Of a DNA stretch of 51,204 nt, positions 43,379 to 51,204 are shown one piece after another (the first letter of the stretch is position 1; every line of letters starts with the position of its first letter). This DNA comes from Bacteroidota bacterium (lineage in GTDB: Bacteria > Bacteroidota > Bacteroidia > SXHM01). The stretch covers positions 1 to 51,204 of the forward strand of contig CANKAM010000026.1 of assembly GCA_947479755.1 (NCBI GenBank). The letters are read 5' to 3'. The notes under the pieces are model-generated. The model saw nothing but the letters and a program-made list of their open reading frames with translations. It was not told the DNA's origin and ran no database searches. The position numbers and the translations under genes are program-made.

Positions 43379-44158
43379 TCAATACCACTTTTTCCCGAAA
43401 TTAATTCCGATATAAAGTGAAACAAAATAAGGGTGATTATCGGCAAAAGCCATAATAGGAATTTGTTTGTAATAGCCATCCACCACAATGCCTGCTTCAA
43501 TGGCTTTTATATTATCCTGACGCGATGCGTATTCAAAACTCATTCCTGCTTTAATATACAAGCCCGGATATACTTTTAATTCATCCAGCCCTTTGGTAAA
43601 AGGTGCTTTGCCGTAGATATTATCAATGTAATGTTTATCGGGATTATACTTTTCAGTAGAAAGACTGAACTCAAAAGGAACATTAGTAGGTACCAAAATT
43701 TCAAGGTAAACGGGTTTTGCAAAACCTAGTGAAAGTCCGCCGTAAACATGGGCACGGATTTCAACTCCACCTCCCCTCCTGTCCTGGCGGTGAACCACTA
43801 CCCACTGCCCTCCATATCCTATTCTTCCGATTGTAAAGGTGTTCATTTTACCATAAACAAATCCTTTTGAATTTTCGAAATACGGGTTTACTGATTTAAA
43901 TTCTTTAGGATGTTTCATGCTCACAATATCCAGTTCCAGCATGCGTTTGAGCTTGGCAGTTTTGTGTTTGCCTCTGCGAATATTTATTCCCCAGCCATTG
44001 CTGTGCAGCAAGGCACCAAAGGTAAACTCATGCTTCATCAGAATTTCTTTGTCACCCAGATTAGCAGTATCGGCAGGCGGTTCCATTTTATCAAGCTGCG
44101 CAAAAACTGTTGACGCAGTAAAAAGAAATAAAAGTATAACCTGAATTTTTCTGAGCAT
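43379..44158 (-). CDS. Outer-membrane beta-barrel-like hypothetical protein, upstream of lipA
   Basis: 259 aa with a signal peptide (MLRKIQVILLFLFTASTVFAQ). Mature residues show short amphipathic strands (FTFGALLHSNGWGINIRRGK, YGGQWVVVHRQDRRGGGVE, YFVSLYIGINFGKKWY) and end in an aromatic residue, as outer-membrane barrels do. I do not know its function. The promoter is a perfect TACCTTTG at 44180-44187; lipA follows after 8 bp. A surface protein with a cofactor enzyme in one operon is odd, and may reflect only shared transcription. Confidence 0.75.
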   Translation of the reverse strand: MLRKIQVILLFLFTASTVFAQLDKMEPPADTANLGDKEILMKHEFTFGALLHSNGWGINIRRGKHKTAKLKRMLELDIVSMKHPKEFKSVNPYFENSKGFVYGKMNTFTIGRIGYGGQWVVVHRQDRRGGGVEIRAHVYGGLSLGFAKPVYLEILVPTNVPFEFSLSTEKYNPDKHYIDNIYGKAPFTKGLDELKVYPGLYIKAGMSFEYASRQDNIKAIEAGIVVDGYYKQIPIMAFADNHPYFVSLYIGINFGKKWY

Positions 44159-44179
44159 GGAAATTTGCTGTGAGGATTA

Positions 44180-44187
44180 CAAAGGTA
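44180..44187 (-). promoter_or_regulatory. -7 promoter element (TACCTTTG)
   Basis: Perfect TAnnTTTG on the minus strand, 21 bp before the ATG at 44158; promoter of the barrel-lipA operon. Confidence 0.75.
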
Positions 44188-44217
44188 AAAAGAATTAATT
44201 CAAGATTTGAAAAGAAT

Positions 44218-44253
44218 AAAAAAGCCGTCCGGCATCACGCTGAACGGCTTTTT
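44218..44253 (-). terminator. Intrinsic terminator of the large Asp-box protein gene
   Basis: AAAAAAGCCGT, a loop of about 14 bases, ACGGCTTTTT. It follows the stop of the 44274-48038 gene. Confidence 0.85.
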
Positions 44254-44273
44254 AATGATTCAATACATTCGGA

Positions 44274-47200
44274 TTATTCCTTTACAATCTTCTCGCTGTG
44301 GAGCAGTTTGCCGTCAGGTTGAGTAATTTTAACAATGTACATTCCATGGGCAAGACTTTGCAAATCAAGTGTTGTAAACATTTCGGTAATAATTTCTGAA
44401 TAAATCATTCTTCCATTGATATCAAAGAGTGTTAAATCCTTGCGGCTGTTATCTCCAATCATATAAACAGTAAGATTATCTGCAACCGGGTTAGGGAAAA
44501 GCTGGACACTGAATTCAGGTTGAGGATCTGTTGCTGTGGCAACTTCAGGATCTATGATGCCTGGCAATTCCTGTTCTGTTGCTGTTCCTAACGCAACTTT
44601 CAATGTATAACAGCTTGATGCATTATAGGTGCTACTATTTCTTCCTTTTACTCTTGCGTAATAAGTTCCTGCAGTATAGGTCCTTGAAATAGTTTCGTTG
44701 CTGTTTCCGCTGTTGGTAGAACTTGCAAGCTGCGTAGTTCCGTTAGCGCTGTATAAATACAAATGATAATTTGCAGGCAAGTTTGTTAACGTTATTGTTG
44801 CTGTACCCCCTGTGGTAATTACAAATTTATAATAATCATTATCATTTGAAACGTTAATTAGTCCGTAAACATCAGTGTTAAACGGAATAAGTGCAGCACC
44901 GCTATATGTTCCGTTGGTGCTAACATCATAAGCACCCGGACAGGTAGTTGCAGCCGCTGTTGTAAACTGCGCCTGAGTGTATCCGCTACCAGAACCGTTG
45001 CAATTGGTTTTAACCCTCCAATCGTAAAGTGAACTTGCTGAAAGACCGGTAATATTTCTTGAAGTAACAGTTGTTCCTGTAATTGAATTTGTCCAGGTTC
45101 CGTTGCTCGTTAATTTATAGTCAACATCGTAGCTGACTGCTCCGCTAACTGCTGCCCAGCTTACTGTTGCGCTGCTAGATGTAATTGCACTTGAAGCTAA
45201 ACCTGAAGGTGCATTGCATACAAAAGGTGCCGCTGTAGTAAACTGCGCCTGGCTGTATCCGCTGCCTGAACCGTTGCAATTGGTTATAACCCTCCAGTCA
45301 TATACCGAACTTGCTGCAAGTCCGCTGATGCTTGAAGATGTACTAGTTGTTCCGGTTACTGCATTTATCCAGGTTCCGTCAGTTGATAATTTATAGTCAA
45401 CATCATAGCTTATTGCTCCGCTAACTGCTGTCCAAATTACTGTTGCACTGTTTGCGGTAATTGCACTAGAAGCAAGACCTGATGGTGCATTACATACAAA
45501 AGGTGCAGTGGTTGTAAATTGAGACTGTGCATATTCACCAGTTGCACCTGAGCAATTTGCTCTTACACGGTAGTCGTATAAACTGCCTTGCGATAATCCG
45601 GTAAGTGCAACCGAAAGACTTGTTGTTGCAGTTGCAGCATTTGACCAGATTGATGAACTGTTCAATTTATAATCCACATCGTAGTTTAATGCACCTGTTA
45701 ATGCCGACCAGCCAAGAGTTGCAACATTGTCTCCAATTGAAGAAGCATTGAGTCCGGCAACAGTTCCGCATGTAGGACCTACGGTAAGTGTTGCAGTAAA
45801 AATTCCTCTTCCATGCGTTGCTGCTGCTATAGTTGCATCTGTACTTGCATACTGCAGCATATCTACACGCACGTTTGGAAAAGATGTTTCCGGCTCCCAA
45901 ATGGTTGATGCTCCGTTCAGTAATGCTGTTTGCCATATTCCGGTTTCGGTTGCAATAATGGCTTTGGTGTTATCACCTGGATAAAACATTGCCCAGCGCA
46001 CAGGCATATCAGGCAAACTGCCGTCAACTGCTGTCCATGACGAACCGCCATTAGTTGTTACAAACACATTATTTACTCCGTAGTTTGAATAGACTACAAT
46101 TATGTTTTGCTCATTCGTTCCCAATTCTATGCACGAGATATTTGCGCTTGCTGTGGTCATTCCCGAGCCTATAATGCTGGTGAAAGTTGGTGTCGCATTT
46201 GCATTAGTAGCTTTAATTAAAGACGGTGTTACACCGCTACCACCTCCGCCAAAGTAAACAGTGTTAGAAGTGTAAGGCGAGACCTTTACTGCTGAAACCT
46301 TTCCCGAACCTAAACCGCTCATGGTAACTGCTGTAAAGGTTGAGCCGCTTTGTGCATCGCTCCAACGCACATACTGACCTGCATTTCCGCTGCAATACAT
46401 GATGTTATTTACATCATCATAATCGGTAGGATTAATGAATTTTCCCGCTGAAGAAGAGTAATTTATTGATGACCATGAACCACCTGTGTTAGTGCTTCTG
46501 CGATACTGATTATAAACATAAGACCCCCACTGATACTGTGGCTGATTCTGGTCAATGTGCACAAAAGCTCCATCACCTCCTGTTACTTCTACTGAGGTGG
46601 AAAGACCTACACCATTCATCTGGTGCACTCCATTATCCTGCGCACCTGCCAGAAAGTAATTAGTTGATGAAGGATTGATGGCTACTGAGTAAAACTGTTT
46701 TATTCTCAGTCCCTGATTACGGTCTGTAAAAGTTGTTCCGCCATCGGCTGAATAATGCACACCGCCATCACAACCAACAAGCACACGGTTTGCAGTGTTC
46801 CAAAGAATTATCTGCTGATCGGCATGCACGTATTGTCCAGTGGTGCCTACCCAGTTGCTGATTTTTGTCCAGCTGGTTCCGCCATTGGTTGTTTTGTAGC
46901 AATCCAACGCACCCACAATTACATTGTTGGCATTGTTAGGATCTATGCCTACAGCCATGTTGTACCAAGATTGTCCGCTGGTAAAAGCAGGTGTGGTAAT
47001 AGCCGACCAGTTAGCTCCTCCATTGGTAGATTTATAAATAGAAGTAACTTCCCATGCTGAAGTAGAAGGCAAAGCATAAAGTGTGTTGCCGTTGCTTGCT
47101 AGATCAACATTATATTGTGTGGTAAAAGTTGTTGCAGGACTTGTCCATGATGAACTTGTAACGCTTGAAGGGTTATCGGTGTAGCGATATCCTGAGCTCG

Positions 47201-48038
47201 CGGATGCCGTATTGTAATATCCACATGTAACATGCAATCTTCCGGTGCTACTTAGCTCTATATCAGGAACACGTGGATCAAGACCTGAAGGGGTGATGTT
47301 GGTCCATGTTCCTGTTGATTTGGTATAACGCTGCAAGCCTGAATTATTTGAAATTGAATTGCAGGCTACGTATAGGTTTCCGCTAGCATCGCATATAACT
47401 TTGCTCACATTCCAGAAGTTAGATGTACCATTCATCACAGCCCAGGTAACACCGTGGTCTGTGCTTACCCAAACGCCTGCACCTCTGACAGCATCGGCAT
47501 TTATTGCTTTCTCGCCTGTTCCGAAATACATAATGTTATAATCGCTTGGATCCTGACAAATGCTGCCGATAGAAAGATTACCGAAAAAATCGTTGATAGG
47601 AGTCCATGTTGCAGGGTTTGAACTGATGTTGGTGGTCTTCCATAAACCGCCATCAATACCACCTACCCAAACAGTATTTGCATCACTCAAATCTTCCCAT
47701 ATGGCTCTTACCCTTCCTGAAGTTTTTCCGCTGCCGGGTCTGGTATTACCGTTGCTTGGCCCTACTGCATCTGAATAAGGACCGCGCTCAACCCATGCAA
47801 AACCGGAGCGTGTTTGCTGTGCATTAAATACATCAAATCTGTCATTGCGGATGCGGTAAGCATCAAACAATCTGTCTTTTGGAACATAACCCAGTGCAGG
47901 GTCTTTGGTCATATCTATCTCGTGTTGTAGTCTTCTTGAAATACCCGTCTGATTTTCGGTTACCATCTGCACCTGCCCGAAAGCAAGTATTGCTATAAAA
48001 CTTAAGAGTAGTGAAAGTGTGAGTTTTGTTCTTAGCAT
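44274..48038 (-). CDS. Large secreted Asp-box propeller protein with three FN3, PPC and T9SS domains
   Basis: 1254 aa. Signal peptide ends ILAFGQ. Residues ~80-755 form a sortilin/GH74-like beta-propeller with Asp-box motifs (STDHGVTW, STNGGANW, TTNGGTSW, SADGGTTF, TTNGGSSW). Three FN3 domains follow (~758-848, 849-940, 941-1032); the last two start CNAPSGLASSAIT and are nearly identical, also in DNA. A PPC-like domain (~1033-1150, NDYYKFVITTGGTATITL) precedes a T9SS sorting domain (1176-1254, VQLFPNPVADNL). No glycosidase active site can be pointed out, so an adhesin or polymer-binding role is as likely as enzymatic. It is a single-gene unit with promoter and terminator. Confidence 0.88.
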   Translation of the reverse strand: MLRTKLTLSLLLSFIAILAFGQVQMVTENQTGISRRLQHEIDMTKDPALGYVPKDRLFDAYRIRNDRFDVFNAQQTRSGFAWVERGPYSDAVGPSNGNTRPGSGKTSGRVRAIWEDLSDANTVWVGGIDGGLWKTTNISSNPATWTPINDFFGNLSIGSICQDPSDYNIMYFGTGEKAINADAVRGAGVWVSTDHGVTWAVMNGTSNFWNVSKVICDASGNLYVACNSISNNSGLQRYTKSTGTWTNITPSGLDPRVPDIELSSTGRLHVTCGYYNTASASSGYRYTDNPSSVTSSSWTSPATTFTTQYNVDLASNGNTLYALPSTSAWEVTSIYKSTNGGANWSAITTPAFTSGQSWYNMAVGIDPNNANNVIVGALDCYKTTNGGTSWTKISNWVGTTGQYVHADQQIILWNTANRVLVGCDGGVHYSADGGTTFTDRNQGLRIKQFYSVAINPSSTNYFLAGAQDNGVHQMNGVGLSTSVEVTGGDGAFVHIDQNQPQYQWGSYVYNQYRRSTNTGGSWSSINYSSSAGKFINPTDYDDVNNIMYCSGNAGQYVRWSDAQSGSTFTAVTMSGLGSGKVSAVKVSPYTSNTVYFGGGGSGVTPSLIKATNANATPTFTSIIGSGMTTASANISCIELGTNEQNIIVVYSNYGVNNVFVTTNGGSSWTAVDGSLPDMPVRWAMFYPGDNTKAIIATETGIWQTALLNGASTIWEPETSFPNVRVDMLQYASTDATIAAATHGRGIFTATLTVGPTCGTVAGLNASSIGDNVATLGWSALTGALNYDVDYKLNSSSIWSNAATATTSLSVALTGLSQGSLYDYRVRANCSGATGEYAQSQFTTTAPFVCNAPSGLASSAITANSATVIWTAVSGAISYDVDYKLSTDGTWINAVTGTTSTSSSISGLAASSVYDWRVITNCNGSGSGYSQAQFTTAAPFVCNAPSGLASSAITSSSATVSWAAVSGAVSYDVDYKLTSNGTWTNSITGTTVTSRNITGLSASSLYDWRVKTNCNGSGSGYTQAQFTTAAATTCPGAYDVSTNGTYSGAALIPFNTDVYGLINVSNDNDYYKFVITTGGTATITLTNLPANYHLYLYSANGTTQLASSTNSGNSNETISRTYTAGTYYARVKGRNSSTYNASSCYTLKVALGTATEQELPGIIDPEVATATDPQPEFSVQLFPNPVADNLTVYMIGDNSRKDLTLFDINGRMIYSEIITEMFTTLDLQSLAHGMYIVKITQPDGKLLHSEKIVKE

Positions 48039-48318
48039 AATAGGGGTTGATTATTATTAATGGAATGAATATTAATGCATTGCAAACCTAGTTATTATTC
48101 TATTTATGGCGACATTTTCGGCAGAAGAATTTAACATTTTTTTCTGCAAATTAAATTCTTCAATTCATCGGCTGTTTGATGAATTACAAGGCAATAACAT
48201 TATTGCTTTTTTATATCTATTAAACACATTTCATTTCAAGGTCGGCACTTGCATTAGATGATTAGAGGTATGTCTAAGTTAAAGCCATTGAAGTAGAACC
48301 TTATTAAGTAAACACCCT
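48039..48318. other. Intergenic region before the large secreted protein gene
   Basis: 280 bp with the TAGGTTTG promoter element (48083-48090) and A/T-rich sequence. It would be where the missing catalytic domain of the 48319 gene should lie, but no pseudouridine-synthase coding is seen in any minus-strand frame. Confidence 0.6.
48083..48090 (-). promoter_or_regulatory. -7 promoter element (TAGGTTTG)
   Basis: Perfect TAnnTTTG on the minus strand, 44 bp before the ATG at 48038. Confidence 0.65.
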
Positions 48319-49089
48319 TTATTGTCGGGCACTTCCAAACATATACTCCAGTATAGGTCTGCATTTATCCTCGCAGGCAGGATAAAACTCACCATGTTGT
48401 TTATCACCTGAATTCGAAGGTTTGCCCCACCAGAATTCCGCAATGGATATTGGCTGCAGCCCTTGCTCAAAGGCATAGTGAAGTAGTTTGGGTGCAGCAC
48501 ATTCTCCGGCACCCGATGGAGGGATTTTATTAGGCGTAGCTTCAAAAATAGCGCACACGTTTTTCAGAACTCCATCTTTATTCAGAAAATTATAACTCTC
48601 AAATAATTGCTGTTGTAACAGGACCGACTTGGCTTTCCGCTCTTCTTTCAATCCTTCAATTTCCTGTAAATTATTTGTTGCTACATCCTCCTCCAGTGCT
48701 TTTATTTTAGTGCCAATAGCAGCCAGTTCCACCATTCCTTTGCTGATAAAATTATCATTAGTAGCTATATCAAAAAGTGAAGGCACAAAAACCGGATGAT
48801 GAGGTTCGTCAACCATTTTGCCCGAGAAAGTGCAAAGATAGCCTAGTTTGCCTTCTTTATTTTTCACCACCAGAACCCCAAACATTTTACCTTTTGCGAT
48901 ACCCTGTTTTTCGTTATCCGTGCCAAAATTATGCAACCAAGTAGCCTGATTTTGAGTAATAAATTCCTGCAACTGCGCTGCAGCCTGTTTACATAACTCA
49001 GGTGTGTTTACATCAAAAGGATTGTTGAACTGCTCGGGTATAAGCGAGGCAGAAGGCTCAACAATAAAAGGTATAAAACAGCTATGCAT
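48319..49089 (-). CDS. Stand-alone N-terminal domain of RluA-like pseudouridine synthase family
   Basis: 256 aa. The sequence matches the N-terminal half found on some long (about 550-aa) RluA-type pseudouridine synthases of Bacteroidota and Vibrio: GKMFGVLVVKNKEGKLGYLCTFSGK, FVPSLFDIA, a coiled-coil linker (AIGTKIKALEEDVA), then PSGAGECAAPKLLHYAFEQG and EFWWGKPS with HGEFYPACEDKCRPIL. The catalytic RLDxxTSG domain is missing; the protein stops after EYMFGSARQ. Either it is a truncated gene or a functional stand-alone domain with possible zinc-binding Cys/His residues. No signal peptide. Confidence 0.72.
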   Translation of the reverse strand: MHSCFIPFIVEPSASLIPEQFNNPFDVNTPELCKQAAAQLQEFITQNQATWLHNFGTDNEKQGIAKGKMFGVLVVKNKEGKLGYLCTFSGKMVDEPHHPVFVPSLFDIATNDNFISKGMVELAAIGTKIKALEEDVATNNLQEIEGLKEERKAKSVLLQQQLFESYNFLNKDGVLKNVCAIFEATPNKIPPSGAGECAAPKLLHYAFEQGLQPISIAEFWWGKPSNSGDKQHGEFYPACEDKCRPILEYMFGSARQ

Positions 49090-49118
49090 CAGAGATGCAA
49101 GGGTACAGCTATTTAACT

Positions 49119-49126
49119 TAATTTTG
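49119..49126 (+). promoter_or_regulatory. -7 promoter element (TAATTTTG)
   Basis: Perfect TAnnTTTG 27 bp before the ATG at 49154. Confidence 0.7.
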
Positions 49127-49153
49127 CACGCTTAAATCCATCACTAATCCAAA

Positions 49154-50077
49154 ATGAAAAAAAGCATTACATTTTTATTATCCTTCCTGTTGACGGCTAC
49201 CATTCAAACTATTCACGCTCAAACGCTGTTGCCGGAACATATTGTTACCGGAATTGAATTGCTTGGTGGAATTCCGCCCTGCTACAACCTGACCGAAAGT
49301 GCTTCCGTGTGCAATGGAGAAGTTTATACATTTCCTGATGGAAGCTTCCAGACAATAACCGCACATGTAGTGCATACAAGCACATTGCAAACTGTAGGCG
49401 CGCCCTGCGACAGCATTATTATTACAACGGTTGACGCACTTCCAACCTACCACTTATCTCAATCATTTTTCAATATCTGCACCGGTGTGGATTACACCTT
49501 CCCTGACGGAACTACTCAGACAATTCTGGCTCATACAGAGTACACCAGTAATCTTCAAACGGTAGGTTCGCTATGCGATAGCATTATTGAAACCATATTA
49601 AATACCACCGATATCAGTCTTTCAGTATCGGTAGCTGGCAATATAATTACAGCACAGCAAGGAAATGCGGGATATCAATGGGTGGATTGTGATAATGGAT
49701 TTGCACCCATCAATGAAGCAAATAATCAGTTTTATTCTGCTCCTTTCGGAAATTTTGCCGTTATCATTTATAAAGGTAATTGTACCGACACTTCAGCCTG
49801 CACACAGATTGGAACAGTGGGTATAGATGATGTGAATGCAACTACTGTTTCTATTTATCCGAACCCAACCAATGGTATGTTTAAGGTAAATCTGGGTGGT
49901 GACTATCGTGAGTTGAATGTGATAATCCGAACCATAACCGGACAACAGATACAAAGACAAACGCTGCGTAATGTAAGCATGTTTGATGCTTACATTGAAG
50001 TGGCTGCAGGGATGTATTTTATGGAGTTGCAGGGCTCAAACGGACTGCATCTTATTTATAAGATGGTGAAGGAATAG
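49154..50077 (+). CDS. Secreted protein with two repeat modules and a T9SS sorting domain
   Basis: 307 aa with a signal peptide (FLLTATIQTIHAQ). Two homologous modules of about 55 residues follow: SVCNGEVYTFPDGSFQTI...TLQTVGAPCDSIIITT and NICTGVDYTFPDGTTQTI...NLQTVGSLCDSIIETI, each with two Cys. Next is a short Ig-like piece with GYQWVDCDNGFAPI, then a type A T9SS domain (~228-307, VSIYPNPTNGMFKV). It is a small surface or released protein, type IX exported; function unknown. Confidence 0.85.
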   Translation: MKKSITFLLSFLLTATIQTIHAQTLLPEHIVTGIELLGGIPPCYNLTESASVCNGEVYTFPDGSFQTITAHVVHTSTLQTVGAPCDSIIITTVDALPTYHLSQSFFNICTGVDYTFPDGTTQTILAHTEYTSNLQTVGSLCDSIIETILNTTDISLSVSVAGNIITAQQGNAGYQWVDCDNGFAPINEANNQFYSAPFGNFAVIIYKGNCTDTSACTQIGTVGIDDVNATTVSIYPNPTNGMFKVNLGGDYRELNVIIRTITGQQIQRQTLRNVSMFDAYIEVAAGMYFMELQGSNGLHLIYKMVKE

Positions 50078-50135
50078 GATTTGTCTTGTACTGATAAAAA
50101 ACAGTGCAAGACCTACCCCGGGCAGCCTCAGAAAC

Positions 50136-50897
50136 TCAGCATTCAATATGCTCGTTCTTTAAAATGTCTTCAATCTTTTTTAAATCCTCTTCCGGATTTC
50201 TGATAATTCTATGAGCACTGTCGCAATTGAAGATATCATAAGACAGTTCAATCAGTTTAATGCAGTTTAAGGGAAGTTTTTCCGCTCTGCGTTGGTCGTA
50301 TATTTTTCGTTGTTCTCCTCTGCTTACTCCACTTACTGTTTTAACATTTGTTTTATCGAAAAATTCATTGGCTTCACTGTGCTGCGATTCTTTATATTCA
50401 ATTACCAGATTTAAGGGTTGGTAATAAGCATCCACCGGCAATTGGGTTCTTGTTATTCCGTCTTTATGAAAATCGCCTAAAAGAAAAGGAAACCGTTTTT
50501 GGCGGTCGGCTTTTTGTTTTAGTACTGTATCACATAAATCTATTACATACGTTTCATCACTAAGCAAACGGGCTTGTTCATCAGTCTGCTTTGTAGTTGA
50601 AACGGGTTCCTGTTTATATAAAGTAGTGGGTTTTGGAGCGTCTTTAGGAATAAAATACCAATAGGTATCTATTCCTTTTTTCTCTGCATGCACGTAGGGA
50701 ATTAATTGCAGTTGCTCTCTCTCGTTCAGACCTCTTAGAATATCTCTTATCGGCTTACCGTTTTTAATGTCTTTCCTGAAAATACCGGCAGCAATAAACT
50801 CGGGCATTAATGCTTTGGCAGGTATTATTTCAGTAGTTGTATTTTTTATAAAATACGCTTCAATTACGCTGTTGATGGTATCAATTTCTTTTATCAT
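50136..50897 (-). CDS. PD-(D/E)XK-like nuclease candidate, 253 aa
   Basis: No signal peptide. Residues 1-95 are helical with a winged-helix feel (ILRGLNEREQLQLIPYVHAE, then TYWYFIP). Residues ~115-225 show the order expected for a PD-(D/E)XK endonuclease: FPFLLGDFHKDGITRTQLPVDAYY with Asp156, LNLVIEYKESQH with Glu167 and Lys169, then IYDQRRAEKLPLNCIKLIELSY, similar to Vsr-like and restriction nucleases. No methylase or other partner is next to it. The family assignment rests on the D...ExK spacing and following QH/R patterns, so it is a good guess, not proof. Confidence 0.6.
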   Translation of the reverse strand: MIKEIDTINSVIEAYFIKNTTTEIIPAKALMPEFIAAGIFRKDIKNGKPIRDILRGLNEREQLQLIPYVHAEKKGIDTYWYFIPKDAPKPTTLYKQEPVSTTKQTDEQARLLSDETYVIDLCDTVLKQKADRQKRFPFLLGDFHKDGITRTQLPVDAYYQPLNLVIEYKESQHSEANEFFDKTNVKTVSGVSRGEQRKIYDQRRAEKLPLNCIKLIELSYDIFNCDSAHRIIRNPEEDLKKIEDILKNEHIEC

Positions 50898-50937
50898 AGT
50901 TACTCATATTTTAGTTACTGAGCGGCTACAAAGAAAA

Positions 50938-51204
50938 TCAATTTACGCGGTCTGCAATTTCTTTGCTTATGCTCACAACAATCTCGTTTCTGCGAAACAG
51001 AAAATCCCAGGGAGCATTGTAACCCAGGTAACGGAAATTTCCGTTGTCGGTTATACCTGCCTGTTTCAGCAGATTTTGCAATTCATTTTTAGCTTCCTCA
51101 ATTTTTTCATCCGATGCATAGCCGCCAAATCTCAATGCCACCGTATATTCTTCAGGTGTTTCGTGCAAGTCAATTTCTTTGCTTTCGGGCAATGGTAAAT
51201 TTGA
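50938..51204 (-). CDS. SOUL heme-binding family protein (5' end outside window)
   Basis: Open to the right window edge; only the C-terminal 88 residues are present. The sequence LPLPESKEIDLHETPEEYTV then ALRFGGYASDEKIEEAKNEL and YLGYNAPWDFLFRRNEIVV is the C-terminal half of the SOUL domain, with the conserved YNxPW and RRNE motifs. SOUL proteins bind heme or related tetrapyrroles, and in bacteria their role is poorly known. A TTG at 51192 is not the start because the family similarity continues upstream of it. Confidence 0.85.
   Translation of the reverse strand, partial: SNLPLPESKEIDLHETPEEYTVALRFGGYASDEKIEEAKNELQNLLKQAGITDNGNFRYLGYNAPWDFLFRRNEIVVSISKEIADRVN

Noticed and set aside
1-51204. 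tRNA or rRNA genes and insertion sequences
   Set aside because: I looked for T-loop, anticodon-arm and transposase signatures and found none; the only RNA gene I can support is the SRP RNA.

Overview
The window reads as chromosomal DNA of a Bacteroidota bacterium. Four signals support this. At least seven exported proteins or structural genes belong to type IX secretion (T9SS): C-terminal sorting domains on the proteins at 5726, 40259, 44274 and 49154, a PorQ-like gene next to cmk, and a PorE-like OmpA protein. Nearly every promoter that can be seen uses the Bacteroidota -7 element TAnnTTTG. Families typical of the phylum are present (DUF4199, GIN-domain lipoprotein, CtlX hydrolase, SiaB-type kinase). 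The intergenic DNA is full of short dispersed inverted repeats of the kind common in these genomes. I cannot name a genus.

Layout. 1-8478 (minus strand): an ABC-2 permease/M1-peptidase-like fusion (cut by the window edge) with its ATPase, a TolA-like Ala/Lys/Glu-rich coiled-coil gene that looks split by a frameshift from its signal-peptide part, a secreted GH5 glycosidase, a DUF3089 esterase-like protein and a Nudix hydrolase. 8521-9133: a degenerate ~42-bp repeat array and a dispersed inverted repeat. 9134-19325 (plus strand, except the SRP RNA): beta-helix lipoprotein, SRP RNA, DUF4199, GT2 glycosyltransferase, CtlX and arginine decarboxylase, Fur, STAS, PurA, GIN lipoprotein and Ffh. The RNA and protein parts of the signal recognition particle are therefore about 7 kb apart.

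19551-25908 is the most accessory-looking region. It holds an unrecognised 329-aa protein, a nested hairpin element, nine tandem units with an exact 41-bp period, an AT-rich GmrSD-type (DUF262/DUF1524) restriction-like enzyme, a 20-codon remnant of a T9SS sorting domain immediately after its stop, and a GH105-SUMF1 fusion. I read this as a defence gene that replaced the body of an older secreted-protein gene.

25912-51204: mostly housekeeping genes (rRNA pseudouridine synthase, FolD, QueE, Cmk, citrate synthase, GAPDH, LipA) mixed with cell-surface genes (PorE-like, PorQ-like, M43 protease, a large Asp-box/FN3 protein, outer-membrane barrels). There is an AlkB/TetR divergent pair with a clear palindromic operator, an AP2-domain protein derived from an HNH nuclease, a SiaB kinase, a stand-alone N-terminal domain of an RluA-like enzyme, a PD-(D/E)XK-like protein and the end of a SOUL heme-binding protein. 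I saw no tRNA or rRNA genes and no CRISPR array or intact insertion sequence.

The best leads are the exact 41-bp array beside the GmrSD gene and the gene remnant behind it, the AP2/HNH protein with a histone-like tail, the dispersed repeats that supply start codons and signal-peptide N-regions, and the AlkB operator that covers both divergent promoters.
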